Assembly: GCA_025200525.1 (NCBI GenBank)
Contig: CM045770.1
Location: forward strand, 84,592,084 to 84,656,083
Length of the DNA: 64,000 nucleotides
Direction: 5' to 3'
From: Camellia lanceoleosa
Lineage: Eukaryota; Streptophyta; Magnoliopsida; Ericales; Theaceae
Position 1 is the stretch's first letter; each line of letters opens with the position of its first letter. Below are positions 10,802 through 22,295 of the stretch, piece by piece. The translations under genes were made by a program, and so were the position numbers. The notes beneath the pieces were generated by a model that did no database searches, had not been told where the DNA came from, and saw nothing but the letters and a program-made list of their open reading frames with translations.

Positions 10802-13181
10802 TGTCACGACCCAAACCCGGCCCTATGAGTTTAGCAATCAGAATCGGCGATGGTCGAGATTACCAAGGCCTACTTAAGAGTAATGTCTGATAAAAGCAGT
10901 CTGAGGGCTGGTGGAAGCCAATCTGATAAATAAATAATGTCCAATGAGTCGATCAGTATGCCAAAAGATTTTTCATGCATATTTACAGAACAGTACAAAT
11001 ACATACATGTCATTCAGTGAAACAGGGACTTAATCCCTATCACAAGACAAGAACATTCAGTCTATACAATCCATTCGGTTATTACAAAACAGTACGGCAG
11101 TGCAAAAAGGGGAAATACTAAAACACCCCTAAGCCTTAGCATGATAGGCTCGGAACCTCACAGTGAGGCACTTAGGCTGGCTTGACAAAACTGGAGTCTA
11201 ACCCATGCTCCTAGCTTCGGTCTGGTGGCTGAGCACCTACATATATATATAAAGACAGTGAGCTAAAGCCCAGTGAATAACATAATGCGTAAAGAGGTTA
11301 AGAATGAAATGTCCTTACAGCAATAAAAACAGTTCATTAAACAGTATTTTAGTCTTTCGGTCATAACAGTTATTCAGTCATATGCGGTACATCCATTAGC
11401 ATAGTAGTAAACAGTAGGTCTTAAAGACCGAACAGTAATGATGGCCATCAATCAGTAGACAATGATGGTTCCACGAGGGAACCGGCAGAGATCTCTGTAA
11501 CAGTAACAGTAAACAGTAGGTGTTAAGGATGCCACAGTACATTTCAAAAATAAAGGACATACATTCATTCAGTGATCGATATCAGTTCAGTAAACAGTTT
11601 AGTTCAGTGTTCAGAAAGATAATCATTTTTAACATATCTTTACACAATTGTTACTCACAGAGTTCGGGCTACAATATGCTAGAGCGTGTCTCCCCAGTCG
11701 CCAACCCTACACAGTCACAGGTTGAACACACACTAAGCTACACAGTTGGGAAATATCATAATTTAATCCCTAATTTGCCTTGGTGTGTTCTACATCTATA
11801 TCCTCATTAAGATGCCTTAAACTCGGCCTAAGAATGCCTAGAATGGGATGAGGATGCAAAAATACACTTAGAAGACATTTTGCAAAGTTTGCTGAAAATA
11901 GGGCCTTCGCTCGAGCGAGCCTTCCTTCGCTCGAGCAAGCTTCCAAAATCAAAGGCTTCGTTCGAGCGAGAAATCCTTCGTTCGAGCGGTCTGATGAAAC
12001 AGTAAAAGTACTGGATGCTCGAATTTTACGCTCGAGCTACCAATCCTTCGCTCGAGCGTAGCTTCGAACAAAGGTTGGTCGCTCGAGCGAAGAATCCTTC
12101 GCTCGAGCGAAGAAGCCAAATTCTAGAATTTCCAGATTTGTCTCCTAAGCTCAAACCAAGCATTCTTTCACTCAAAACTCGACCTCTTGGGCCCAAATTC
12201 TGGAAAACACATTTAAATTCAATGTACAACAAGTTTCAAAGTTCAATTTGTGAATTCAAAGCCCAAGAGTGAGTCAATTGAAACCATTTTTCAAACCCAT
12301 TTTCAAGAATATGAAGAACATGCAAACATGTATGAAATTAAACTATTCCAAAGCTCCAATTCTTGTTCAAATGAACTCATTTCTTTCAAAACAAGTTGAA
12401 AACATGGACTTAAGCTTGATTATGCACATGCATGTGACAATTGGCCATGAAATCAATTCAAAATTTATCAACACACACATGCATGCATGAGATGAGTTCT
12501 AATTCAACACTATAAAGCCAATTTATGTCTTAACTCTATAATTTGCCAAGAATCTAGGAGGAATCTACCTTAAGGACATCAATGAGGAGTTGAAATTCAT
12601 ACCTAAGTCTTGTATTCAAGAATGGAAGCACAATTTTGAATTCAATCTTCAATTTCCAAGCAATTCTACAAGTTGAACCCAATTCCCTCTTAATTCTCTC
12701 CTACTCCCTCTAATTCTCCTCTCTTGGTCGGCTAGCACAAAGAAAGGGCTGAGGAAATGGCTTTGTTCAAGTGTAATACAAGTCCCTAATTGTGTAGGAT
12801 AGTGGCCCACTTAGTGGCATTTTGGGTAAATAAGTCAAAGTTTGCAATAAAACAATATTTAATCTAATTTAATCATACCTAATCATATTTTAATTGAATA
12901 CACCATTAAATCACATAAATTCCAATGATTCCAAAACATCAATCTATTTTCGATTCGGCCGCCGACAAGGCCTTCAATTTACAACTTAAACATAAAACAT
13001 GGACAGATAAACACATAAGTCAAACAGATAGAAATGCAATGCAATAGATACACTCAGTCAATTCAGTTCCAATTTTCAATTAGTCTGTTCAATATTTCAG
13101 TTAATCCAATTATCAGTCGTAATCAGTCTTAATTTAGCAGTAATCAGTAATTAATCGGTAATCTGTACGAGGGTTGTTACA
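10802..13181 (-). mobile_element. Solo LTR, 2380 bp, gypsy type (family with CGCTCGAGCG array)
   Basis: Runs TGTCACGACCC...GGGTTGTTACA and is flanked by a perfect 5-bp duplication ATAGC (10797-10801, 13182-13186) with no internal retrotransposon sequence, the mark of a solo LTR. It is the inverted relative of the LTR at 54322: shared parts include TCTTAGGC..TAGTTTAAAGCATCTTAA, GGTTCCGAGCCT and the CTCGAG array. The sense direction is taken as minus because the leader-like GAGAGAG/CCGACCAAGAG part of the relative reads that way. The open frames here are chance frames. Confidence 0.9.
11900..12113. repeat. Array of CGCTCGAGCG palindromes
   Basis: About nine copies of TTCGCTCGAGCGA-like units, spaced irregularly by 10-40 bases, some with T for C (TTCGTTCGAGCGA). 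The core is a 10-bp palindrome with CTCGAG in the middle. The related LTR at 54322 has an equivalent array. Confidence 0.85.
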
Positions 13182-13310
13182 ATAGCCCAGGCAAATTGGA
13201 TCCACGGGACGGACTAAGTTTCAAAATGATAGCCAAAGCCCAAAACCAAAGTTTCGAATTGGGCTCGAGCTCAAACCCATCTCAAGCCGTAGACCATTTT
13301 TACATTCCTA

Positions 13311-13810
13311 GTTGTAGTGTGTCTTCCGTAAAATGGCAAAAAATAAAGAGATATCAAAGGAAAGTACAAAGTCGTGACTGAAGCGTAAAAAATGGTATGA
13401 TGGGCTTCATGGTATTTTCAATTGTCAAAAATTATATATTTTTAAAAAATTTCATAAAAAGTAAACGTAATTTATTTATATAAAATATTTGGATAAATTA
13501 TAAATATATTTTTAAGTTTGTTTAAAATATTAATTATCTTCTGTAGTTTTAAAAATTATATTTTGCTCTTGACGTTTTGAATTTCATAATAATTAACTCA
13601 TTTTATTAATAAATTATTAAATTAATTAACAGTATTTAATAATATTAAAATTTTATTTCAATTAATAGTTCACGTAATTTTATTAGGAAATTACTATTTA
13701 AGACTAAAAATTAGACTCAATTTTTAAATTTAATGATGTGACAATCAATTCGGATATTAAAAACAACATTCTCTCTCATATCTTTTTTATTTATCAATTA
13801 ATCATATCAC
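13311..13810. other. Intergenic AT-rich DNA
   Basis: No gene or clear repeat boundary seen. The frame at 13738-13974 lies partly in the following MITE and has no protein features. Confidence 0.4.
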
Positions 13811-14132
13811 TTAGACCATCTCCAATGGTTACTCAAACCTTTCTGATAAAAAATGATGCCTTTTTCTACTTCAACGGTTTCATCAAATATGTATCAAATT
13901 CAAGATTTCACTTTTCTTTAATTAAACTGATGACCAATGTGCCTTTCATTAAATCATTATTCATAGTTGTTTGATTTTCACCACCAGATGTCCTCCTGAA
14001 TGACCACCTTGAGGTAAAAATTTGTGAAAAAATTACACTGGCCGGTCTACCAACCGGACATCCTACCGGTCATCCACCTAGTCGACCGGTATTCTGATAA
14101 AGCTTCAAAAACCTCTGTTGGAGCACTTAATA
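13811..14132. mobile_element. Possible Tourist-like MITE
   Basis: The left end TTAGACCATCTCCAATGG and the right end, TTAAGTGCTCCAACAGAGG from the other strand, resemble the CATCTCCAA termini of many plant Tourist-like MITEs, with TTA on both sides. The interior has several ACCGGT/GACCGG words. Imperfect ends keep confidence moderate. Confidence 0.4.
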
Positions 14133-14537
14133 TCAAATAGAATTTTTACTCAAATTTAATGAAAAATTTAATATATCGTTGGATATGCTGTTACACATGA
14201 TTGGGTTTAGAAAATGAGTCTGAATTGTGGGCTTGTATATCATTTTATATTTTATTATTGTATAGGAGAATAATTAAAAAAATAATTTTTGTCAATTAAT
14301 CATATTAAATAAAAAATTTTAGTAATAAAATATTTATAATTTTTCAAATCATAAAAAACAATTCGTATTTTAAGAGTTGTTTTGAAAAATTAGTTAAAAG
14401 TTAATTTTTTAACTTTTTTTGATTGTTTTAAAAACATATATAAAAAATTAAAAAATAATATAGTTCAAAATAAGTTAAAAGTCAAAAAAAAAAAAAATTT
14501 CTACGCTCTTCTTGAAAAAGAGACATAGGTAAATTTG

Positions 14538-15014
14538 GCGTCAGGATCCTCTAGAGTAAACTCTCTACAGTGATCTTCCAAAGTGAGAAGATCCAACGGT
14601 TGAAAATAATACTAACCAAAACGACATCGTTTTGGTTAGTAAATTGAAAAAAAAAATTGATTTCAAAATAAACAGAATCCGAGAGAGAAGAAGAAAGAGA
14701 GAGGGGCTGCTCCTCCTTGCGGCCCGTCGCCCTGCCGCCGCTGACGCCTTTGATCTCCCCAATCCCAGAACAATACAGCATTGAAAACTACCTAATAAAC
14801 AATACCCACAACAAGGATCAATACAAATGTTGAAAGGATTCAATAAGAAGGCACCTAGTAAAATAAAATAAAACAAAAACCAAATTCAAATTACTTTCTA
14901 GTCCAACTCACATCAAATCAAGAAAACAAAAGCTTAAATTTTTCTAATAATGGATGTCAACAAAGACTTAGAAAGATGAACTTAATAGAAATAATGAAAT
15001 CTGAAAATGGGGTT

Positions 15015-15045
<31 letters not shown>

Positions 15046-15383
15046 GTAGCTGTGATTGCAGACCCAAGCTTAAATTTTTCTAATAATGGATGTCAACAAA
15101 GGCTGAGAAAGATCAAGAACTTACCAGAAATAATGAAATCTGAACGTGGGGTTCTTATCATCATCATCAGCTGTGATTGCAAACCCTCCGTCCACCATTC
15201 TTCAACCCATTTTCTCTCTCTAACCCAAACACTCTCTCTCTTTCTCTTTCTCGCACTCTGTTTATTTTGAATTTTTTCTTTTTCAACCAAAACGACATCG
15301 TTTTGGTTAGTTTTATTTTTAGCCATTAGATCTCCTCACTCTAGGAGATCACTCTAGAGTCTTACTTTAGAGGACCCTGACGC
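14538..15383. mobile_element. Mutator-like non-autonomous element, 846 bp, 9-bp TSD
   Basis: Ends GCGTCAGGATCCTCTAGAG and, from the other strand, GCGTCAGGGTCCTCTAAAG, flanked by a perfect 9-bp duplication GTAAATTTG (14529-14537, 15384-15392). The first 100 bp match the left end of the 7.2-kb element at 40803, including GATCCAACGG and the ACTAACCAAAACGAC palindrome (14611-14640; again at 15285-15308). It carries no transposase. Its interior holds a tandem duplication and exon-like sequence and could be captured host DNA. Confidence 0.9.
14931..15180 (-). repeat. 136-bp tandem duplication with an exon-like frame
   Basis: AGCTTAAATTTTTCTAATAA recurs at 14931 and 15067, and the following bases up to the (TCA)n run also match. 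On the minus strand the copy at 15100-15200 contains an ATG, a short frame rich in Asp (from the ATGATGATG run) and then CTGGTAAGTTC, a good splice donor. The other copy has lost that donor (ATTAAGTTC). This fits a captured, later duplicated first exon, but the source gene is not recognisable. Confidence 0.45.
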
Positions 15384-15392
15384 GTAAATTTG

Positions 15393-16432
15393 AGGAATGT
15401 ATTGATGTGATATTTTGTAAAGTTAGTGAAAAATTGACTTTTTAAATTGTTTTTTGACTTTTTTTTAACAAAAAACTGACTTTTTTTAATTAAAAAAATT
15501 AAAAAATTAACTTTTTAATCTCTTCTCAAAGTGCCCCTAGAGCTTTTCTTAAATATTTTGTGTAAATATTATTTTCATTAAAAAAATGGTAGGAATAATA
15601 ATGCAAGGGGTCAAATCGGCCTATAATGAATCCACTTATTTGCTATCATTACGAACGATCACGTGATTCCAATTATGATCCCATAGCCCTTTTGCACAAC
15701 GTGGCTAAATATTATTGGTTGATAATAGATAGTGGAGACTACGCTCTTTTGACTACAATTTAGCAATGCCCGATTCTGGAACAAATCATAAAGGAAATCA
15801 TTTATGTTAAACTTATTTTTTGTTTGCATTGTAAAAATATTATATTTTAATTATAGTTAGGCATCTCCTATATTAAAATATATTTTTTTAGATCACATTA
15901 TATTTTTATTTTTTTATATATTTTTTCATAAAATAATTAAATAGTACATTTATTTATATCATCTCAAACAACTTCTTAATGTTAATTTCTCATTTTAGTA
16001 TAATTAAAATTTATGAGAAATTGTAACATGCACACTCTTAAAAAAGATGCATCACGTATACCTTTAATTACGTCATTTTTTAAAATTATGATCAATTTTT
16101 TTCTTTAATTATGACATTATTTTAATTAAGACTCATAAATTCTTTAATTATGCTTCATGTTATATTTTATGGAAAATGTTTTTTAGCACTAAAAAAAGTG
16201 CCCTTAATGCCCATAATTTCCCTTTTTGGTAACTGTTTTTCTTTTTTTTTTATAACTGTTTTTTTTTCTTTCCTTAAAAGGAATTTCGGGGCATTAGTGC
16301 CCCCCTTTTTCGGGGCACTAATCAGAGCTGATATTTGATTATGATATTTTTTTTATAGTTATAATTAAGAAAATATCAAATTATGTAATTTTTTCTTTAA
16401 TTATAAAGTGTATATAATACACATCATTTAAA
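15393..16432. other. AT-rich intergenic DNA
   Basis: No gene seen. A small inverted repeat of GGGGCACTAAT / ATTAGTGCCCC type lies at 16285-16325. Confidence 0.4.
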
Positions 16433-16437
16433 GGGGG

Positions 16438-17234
16438 TGTACGGGAAAGAAATATACCTTCTCGTATAATCCTGTTGATCAAGTCTGCGTTCCTCTGTAC
16501 GACGTCGCTTTATCACCTGAAAACACAAACGTGAGCTAGCCAGCGGGTGGGTGCCGGAAACCTCTCCGATGCCTAAGTCAGAAAGATTATCAAATAGGCA
16601 AAAGCTTTGTGTATTCAGGAAGCCAAAATTGCATTACCTCTCTAAAGGTGATATTGATGAGCTTTTATAGGTTCCGCGTGGCACAATCCTGGTAGGACTC
16701 TTATTCCTCCATATAGAGTCTTCCTAGGATTCATACTCCTGGAAGATAATGCTTATCCTCCAACACCCCCCTCACAGCTTAAACCAAGTGAGATAGTTTT
16801 ACCATGGCCAAATTCCAATATGACCGAAGTAACCACTAGTTCGACCTTAACTTTCCTCTCTCTTACCTCAGCTTTTCCATACTAAGACCGAGCTAACCAT
16901 AAGAGAGATGAGCCGAATTATCTGCCGAACCAAGGCCTCTCAGGGAGTCTGCACATCTCGGTCTCCATGTACTACGACCGAACTATTCAATGAAGACCAG
17001 ACTCCCCACAACACATTTCCCAGCCGAAGTAGAAATAAGGCGTATGCGACCGTGCTAATTATCTCAATTATGAGACCGGTCTAACTCCAATATTACCTCT
17101 CCAGACCGGAGTAACTTACACGGTCACTCTATTCGGCCCTTCGTAGTACGGCCCAAACCTGCCCATACTCGGCTTGGCCCAGATCGGCCCATTTCATTTA
17201 GCTTGGCCTAATTTAAATATAAATTACTCTCTCA
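16438..17234 (-). mobile_element. Solo LTR, 797 bp, Tat-like gypsy
   Basis: Runs TGTACGGGAAAG...ACTCTCTCA, flanked by GGGGG (16433-16437) and GGGGT (17235-17239), a 4-of-5 duplication. It shares with the LTRs at 247 and 57296 the block GTGAGCTAGCC..GGTG..CCGGAAACCTCTCCGA..CTAAGTCAG. A TATA-like CCTATAAAAGC lies on the minus strand near 16668, so the LTR is read as minus. No internal region is attached. Confidence 0.7.
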
Positions 17235-17326
17235 GGGGTATGCCATAGTGTTTCTTTAAAATTTATATCATTATTATTTATCTAATTTCTTGATCTAGTC
17301 TAGAACAATTGAACCGTTTTTTATTT

Positions 17327-17467
17327 CAATAATGCTAAGTGACTTGAAAAATCATGACTCGAATGGTTCGAAAAACCTAAAACGACGTCGTTTTGGGTGT
17401 AAAACGATATCGTTTTGATACATTCGAACCATTCGAGCCACAAAAATTCGGGCCACCAAACATTTTC
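17327..17467. mobile_element. Fold-back Mutator-like MITE, 141 bp
   Basis: About 42 bp at each end are inverted copies (GACTCGAATGGTTCGAA against TTCGAACCATTCGAGCC) around a core with two palindromes, AAAACGACGTCGTTTT (17379-17394) and AAAACGATATCGTTTT (17401-17416). Flanks TTTTTATTT and TTTTTGATT suggest a decayed 9-bp duplication. Sister copy at 18303. Confidence 0.75.
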
Positions 17468-18302
17468 TTTTTGATTTTTTGATTTTTTGAAAATGAATAA
17501 AATATGATTATTAAAGTAATTTAACTTTCATAATTATAGTATTTAATATTTGAGCAATGGTTGAGACCCCTACTCCTACCAGACTTCACAAATCTAAATC
17601 ACTCATGATGTTAACCTCACACATACATGAGTAGGCCCCACACATACATGAAGTGTCAGGATCACTTTGGGGGTGTGGAGATCATCTTCAAAGAAGATCC
17701 CATACATTTTTGTTAATATTTTTAGATTTACAATTTGTAGGATTTTTTATAATTAAAAATTTTAAATTAGGAGTTTTGGTCCATCAAATGGATTTTTAGC
17801 TAAAACTATGACCTGACAAAAAATAATTGTGCTAATTTTTTATTTAAATTTAATACAATATTTGATTTTTGACATTTTTTTGTAATGAATTTGGTTCACG
17901 AACATATCCCAAATGGATTTTAATCAAGTTGTACCCAAATTAAAATCAAGTTAAACTTAATTTTAAAATTTGCTAGAATAAGTTGATTTCAAATTAATTG
18001 TCCTATGCATCAATACTTACACTTCGTTGGATAGAACGGTTTAGTGAGAAAAGAAAATAAATGGTAAAAATATAAAGTTTTTTACTTGTTTAGATGGTTA
18101 AGTAGGTGAGAAATTATGAGAGATAGTGATAAAAAAATCAATAATATTAAGTATCATGAAAATTTTTTATGAAAATTCTCCACCCTTAAATTAGTTTATA
18201 GTGTTTGTAATGTTTTATTGTATGTTATTCAATCACCTTTGGATTAGTTTCATGAAGTTTTTTATAATATTTATTTCATGATGTGTCGCATTACTCAGAG
18301 AA

Positions 18303-18435
18303 CAACAATGTTAGGTGGTTTAAAAAATCATGGCTTGAATGGCTCGAAACACCTAAAACGACGTCTTTTTGAGTATAAAACGATATTGTTTTGACATATT
18401 CAACTCACAAAAATTCAGGCCACCAAATATTTTTC
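18303..18435. mobile_element. Fold-back Mutator-like MITE, 133 bp, 9-bp TSD
   Basis: Same structure and sequence family as the unit at 17327 (shared TGGCTTGAATGGCTCGAAA, CCTAAAACGACGTC, AAAACGATATTGTTTT and CACAAAAATTC.GGCCACCAAA). It is flanked by a perfect 9-bp duplication CTCAGAGAA at 18294-18302 and 18436-18444. Confidence 0.85.
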
Positions 18436-18600
18436 CTCAGAGAATTTTCATCAAACTTATATTTTGTTTCTCACAAAAAGTGATGAGATTTGATAATAAA
18501 TGAATTGAGTTTAATAAAAAAAATTTAAAATATCAAAATAAATGAAAAAAAACATTGTAACTTATTAATATGATATGTTATTTTGGTAAAATAAAATATA

Positions 18601-18966
18601 GAAAAATGATTCAGGCCTGGACAATTCGAGGCGCGAATTGGCTCGAGAGAGGAGAGAGGGAGGAAGAGAGAGAGAGGGAGAAAGAGAGAGGAGAGGGTCG
18701 TCTCGCCGTCATGACCTCCGCCGCGTGGGTCGTCTCGCTTGTCTGTCATGGTCATCGCATTGCCAGGTTTTATGGCCCTCCTAGTCCTCCTCCTCCTCCT
18801 CCTCCTGATTCTGCAGAACCCCCCGTCCTTCCCTTTCTTCTTCTTCTTCTTCTTCTCCCGTTCTTCCCGATCTGCAACAAAGAAAAGAAAAAAAAAAAAA
18901 AAAAACTCGACACCAAAACGACGTCGTTTTGGTGTCGAGGCAAATTCGAGGCCTCTATCACGACTG
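18601..18966. mobile_element. Mutator-like MITE, 366 bp, 9-bp TSD
   Basis: Flanked by a perfect 9-bp duplication TAAAATATA (18592-18600, 18967-18975). Ends are weakly inverted: TGATTCAGGCCT at the left, TGATAGAGGCCTCGAATT from the right. It holds (GA)n, CCTCCTCCT and TTCTTCTTC runs and a perfect 34-bp palindrome at 18906-18939 centred on ACGACGTCGT. The 146-codon frame across it is mostly low complexity (Glu/Arg, Pro and Leu runs) and is not considered a gene. Confidence 0.7.
18906..18939. repeat. Perfect 34-bp palindrome
   Basis: The left half is CTCGACACCAAAACGAC and the right half is its exact reverse complement. It is the longest perfect palindrome noticed in the window and contains the same core as the elements at 14538, 17327, 18303 and 40803. 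Confidence 0.95.
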
Positions 18967-19257
18967 TAAAATATAATATATATATTTTTTTATTTACTCC
19001 ATCTAAATAAAATAGGTGAGAAATCACTCTTTTTATAAAAAAAAATTATTTATTAAAATATAATGATGAGAAAGTACAATATTTTTTTTTTAAGGATCCA
19101 AACGGAGAGTTAAGGATGACGTGGAGCTTAGTCATAATGAGGGTCCACCTCCACTGTGTATAACGCGGCAAGAATGGTTAGTGGGGAGCAACATTTTTTA
19201 ACCTCGGATTTTGATCCACAAAAGTTTGATGGTATCTAATTCAGACTGAAAAATAGA

Positions 19258-19586
19258 GGGCTTGTTTTGTTTGTTTTTGGAAGAGTTATATTTGAGAAAA
19301 ATTTTAGGGAGAGAATTTAGAAATTTTTTTAATTTGTTTGGTTGTATATTTTGGCAGAGTTATTTTTTTAGGAGTTTGGGATGATTTGATATTTTGGGAG
19401 AATTTGAGTAGATGTGTGTGAGAGAAAAAGTGATTGAGAAGGAAAGAGGAGAGAGAAAAAGTGATTGATTGATGTGTAAGAGAGAGAAAGTGATTTTGAA
19501 ATTTTTTTGAAAGAAACTCAAACCAAACAATTTTTTAGAATTTTTTTTTCTAAAACTCATCTTCCAAATGCAAACCAAACATACCC
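19258..19586. mobile_element. MITE, 329 bp, with GGGnnTGTTTGGTTTG ends
   Basis: Left end GGGCTTGTTTTGTTTG and right end, from the other strand, GGGTATGTTTGGTTTGC; both continue into TTTGGAAGA. AGA flanks both sides (19255-19257, 19587-19589). The ends resemble PIF/Harbinger-related MITEs, although a TWA duplication would be expected. The interior repeats GAGAGAAAAAGTGATTGA. Confidence 0.55.
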
Positions 19587-19634
19587 AGAAACCCTGTGGT
19601 GTGCACTGCTAATGGTGCATGCCCTATATTACAA

Positions 19635-19876
19635 ATAGAGGTTTGAGAAGTGGGTTAACTTTTTAACTTTTAAATTTTTTTGTTATTTTAGTTTAGGTTA
19701 AAAAGTTTGATTTGGAAAGGATTTTTTTAGCTTTTTTAGTTTTTTTTTTTTTTTTTGTGAGAGAAGAGTGTAATGATTATGGATTGGATGTGATGTTTTA
19801 TTTGCTGTGACTAAAATATCCTATTTTGTCTTTTGTGACTATTTTAACCACAAACCAACTTGCTAAACACTACCTG
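19635..19876. mobile_element. Tourist-like MITE, about 240 bp
   Basis: Same family as 9725-9953: both contain GTGAGAGAAGAGTGTAATGA, followed by TTATGG..TAGATGGGATGTTTT-like sequence. Inverted ends around GTTTG.GAAGTGGGTTAAC and GTTTAGCAAGTTGGTTTG. Exact borders and duplication are uncertain. Confidence 0.55.
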
Positions 19877-20815
19877 ATATAATTTTAGAATATCAATAAA
19901 ATTTATAATTTTATTATAAATTAATATAATTAAAAATATCATAATTAAATCATAATTTTTTATAATATCAATTATAAAATTTTAGACCTTTTATTACGTT
20001 AATTTGTAACGAAATTATACATTTTGTAATAAATATTACAAATTTTTTTAATAAAATTATATCAAATTATAATAAGACACATATAATATGCACCCATGAG
20101 GGGTGCACACCATAGGCTTTGCATACATGTATAAGCTCCATAAATTTAACAAAATAAGTTATCTCAAAATTTTAATTTATATAACTTTTGATTCCCTTCT
20201 TATAAAAAAAATTTGTTCACAGTATATACTTCTATATTTTTACCAAAATCTCAATTTAATCCATTCATTTTTAATGAGGGCTACTATTTAATCATACCTT
20301 TTTACTTGGACTCCCCCCACTTTAAACCTCCATCCAACAAAATGAATTCCCTTCATTTTCTCTTGAACCCCCATCTTAATTCCAACTATACTCTCTCCCT
20401 AGCCCATCCTCCTAACCCAAATCCTACCCAGTACCACTCTGGCAGCCCGCAACTGACAGCCACCCCCTAATTTCTTCCCTGTAGGTGACCAACCTTCGAT
20501 TGCTATGAGTTCGCGATGTTCCTTTTCCTTACTTTTCCTCTTCTTTTTTTTTTTTTTTTTTTTTTTTTTTCCCTTCTTCTTCTTCTCTCTGACCCAATTT
20601 CTTTTGCACTCGCCTGACCGAAATTCGAATAAAGCAAGTATATCTCTCTCTCTCTCTCATGCTCTGTCAACGATGGAAGAAGGTAGAGTGGCTGAGACAA
20701 AACTGGGTCATGGCAGTAGAGTTAGGTTGCAGCACAAGGAAAAGGCTCATGGTGGTCGGAGATGGCAATTTTTCTTCATCTCCTTATTCTTTTATATCTA
20801 AAAACCCTAGGTTTT

Positions 20816-20853
<38 letters not shown>

Positions 20854-22124
20854 CTTTCTCTTTCTCGTGGTGAATGGGATGGGAAGTTGGGTTACGGTGG
20901 TAGGCAACGCAGATGAAAAGGTGATCGCAGTGGTAGGCAACGTAGATGAAAGGGTTGTTGTAGTGGTAGTGATGGTCGTGATAAAAGGAGTGGTAGTTGC
21001 GGTGATGAGGGGCTACTAACGGTGGTGGTGGTCGTGACAGAAAGACGTCGAAGGGAGTGATGGTTGCAACAATGAGGGGCTGCTGAATAGTAGTCGGAGA
21101 TGGTGATTACTGGAGCAAAAGGTGATGGGGATGAGATTAGGGTTAGGGTAGGGTTCAGCAAATTAGTGTTAGAATATAAAAATGAGAATAAAGATGAAAT
21201 TTTGTATTTGAACAAAATTGAAAAAAAAATAAATAAATAAACGAGGTGGGGGTTCTAAAAAAAAAAAATAGAGGTAAATAATTGTCCTCTTTTCAATTGT
21301 AATAGTCAATTTCTTATACTTTAAATCAAGTTTTAATCTTACCTTTTCCTCCATCTACCGTTAGTAAAGTTAACCAAAATTGAAGTAGAGAAACTAAAGT
21401 GAGATTCCAGTGAATGTGAAAATTAAAGAAATATTTTAATAAGTGCAAAAGATGCTAATGAAACAACAAAAAAATCACATATGTTCCAAAAGACATTCCG
21501 TCAATTTTGTTGATAGTTGATGAATAAAAGTGTAAAATTTCAACTTGACTAAAAATGTAAAAGGTTGATTGTTACAATTAAATGTGAGAATTAAAATGAA
21601 ATTTTAATAAAAATACATTGGTAAATATAATTTACAAATAAAAAAATAATTTAAATATCTCTTTTACATTGAAATGGATATTTTACCTTATGTATGTTTT
21701 GCCTTTATACTATCTACATTAATTTTGATCGTTTAACTTTAATAAAACTAAAATCAATATAATTATGTTGAACCTGTAAAACCTATAATATTTTCTCTAA
21801 ACCTCAAGAGAGCTCAGTGAAATTTACCCAAAAACAAAAATGAGAGCAGGCTAGTATATTAATTCAATTCGAGTCTTACTACTGTACACACATTCACCCA
21901 ATTTGCCGCAAAAGTTGATAACAAAAACATAAATAAAATAGTGGAATATATATGCTTCGAATTTTCGAACTGTATTTATAATTACAAGCAAAAATTGACA
22001 GTACCAGGTTAATGCATAGAGAACTCCATACAGTGATTTGAACAAATCAATAAATTACTACTGAAATTAGCACCACATCGCTGTGTAAGAGGGAAAACTC
22101 ATATCTATTCAGATACACAACATA
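19877..22124. other. Intergenic DNA downstream of the MON1 gene
   Basis: AT-rich, with a T homopolymer at about 20545-20570, a (TC)n run at about 20820-20848 and a GGTGGTAG/GTGATGG-rich segment at 20880-21130 that resembles the interior of the unit at 6355. The end of a GAAATTTACCC-type MITE may lie near 21830. Open frames here follow the simple sequences and are not supported. Confidence 0.4.
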
Positions 22125-22130
22125 TTTATT
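22125..22130 (-). terminator. Probable polyadenylation signal of the MON1 gene
   Basis: AATAAA on the minus strand, about 165 bases past the stop codon at 22296-22298, followed (minus direction) by T- and A-rich DNA. Confidence 0.5.
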
Positions 22131-22295
22131 AAAAAAAAAAAAAAAGAACTAAAAAAAACTACAGCCAGTTTAGTTCCCACTTTATGGGGGATCTGGGAGA
22201 GGATACAATTCATATCAAAAAAATTTGGGCTTTGATCTTATTAAGAAAGACAACTAGAATACATATTTGTGTTACAAGATACCTGAGGGGGAGAG

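Larger units (their letters stand above)
10586..13310. mobile_element. Second hAT-like MITE, split by a solo LTR
   Basis: Starts TAGGGTGTAAATTTGGTCCGG and ends with TTTTTACATTCCTA; the interior shows the same GGCCAGGCC style as the unit at 10039. Flanks GTTGTTTG (10578-10585) and GTTGTAGT (13311-13318) share only their first five bases, so the 8-bp duplication is decayed or the right end is misplaced. Without the solo LTR and its duplication it would be about 340 bp. Confidence 0.55.

Noticed and set aside
11900..12113. Regularly repeated CTCGAG units resembling a CRISPR-like array
   Set aside because: Units are short palindromes with irregular spacing inside a plant LTR; this is not a CRISPR locus.
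18570..19010. 146-codon frame with Pro and Leu runs
   Set aside because: Made of GA, CCT and CTT simple repeats inside a Mutator-like MITE and running past its borders.
20505..20916. Possible leader and coding start with TC repeats and ATG
   Set aside because: Frames are mostly homopolymer and TC-repeat translation; no splice pattern or domain supports a gene.
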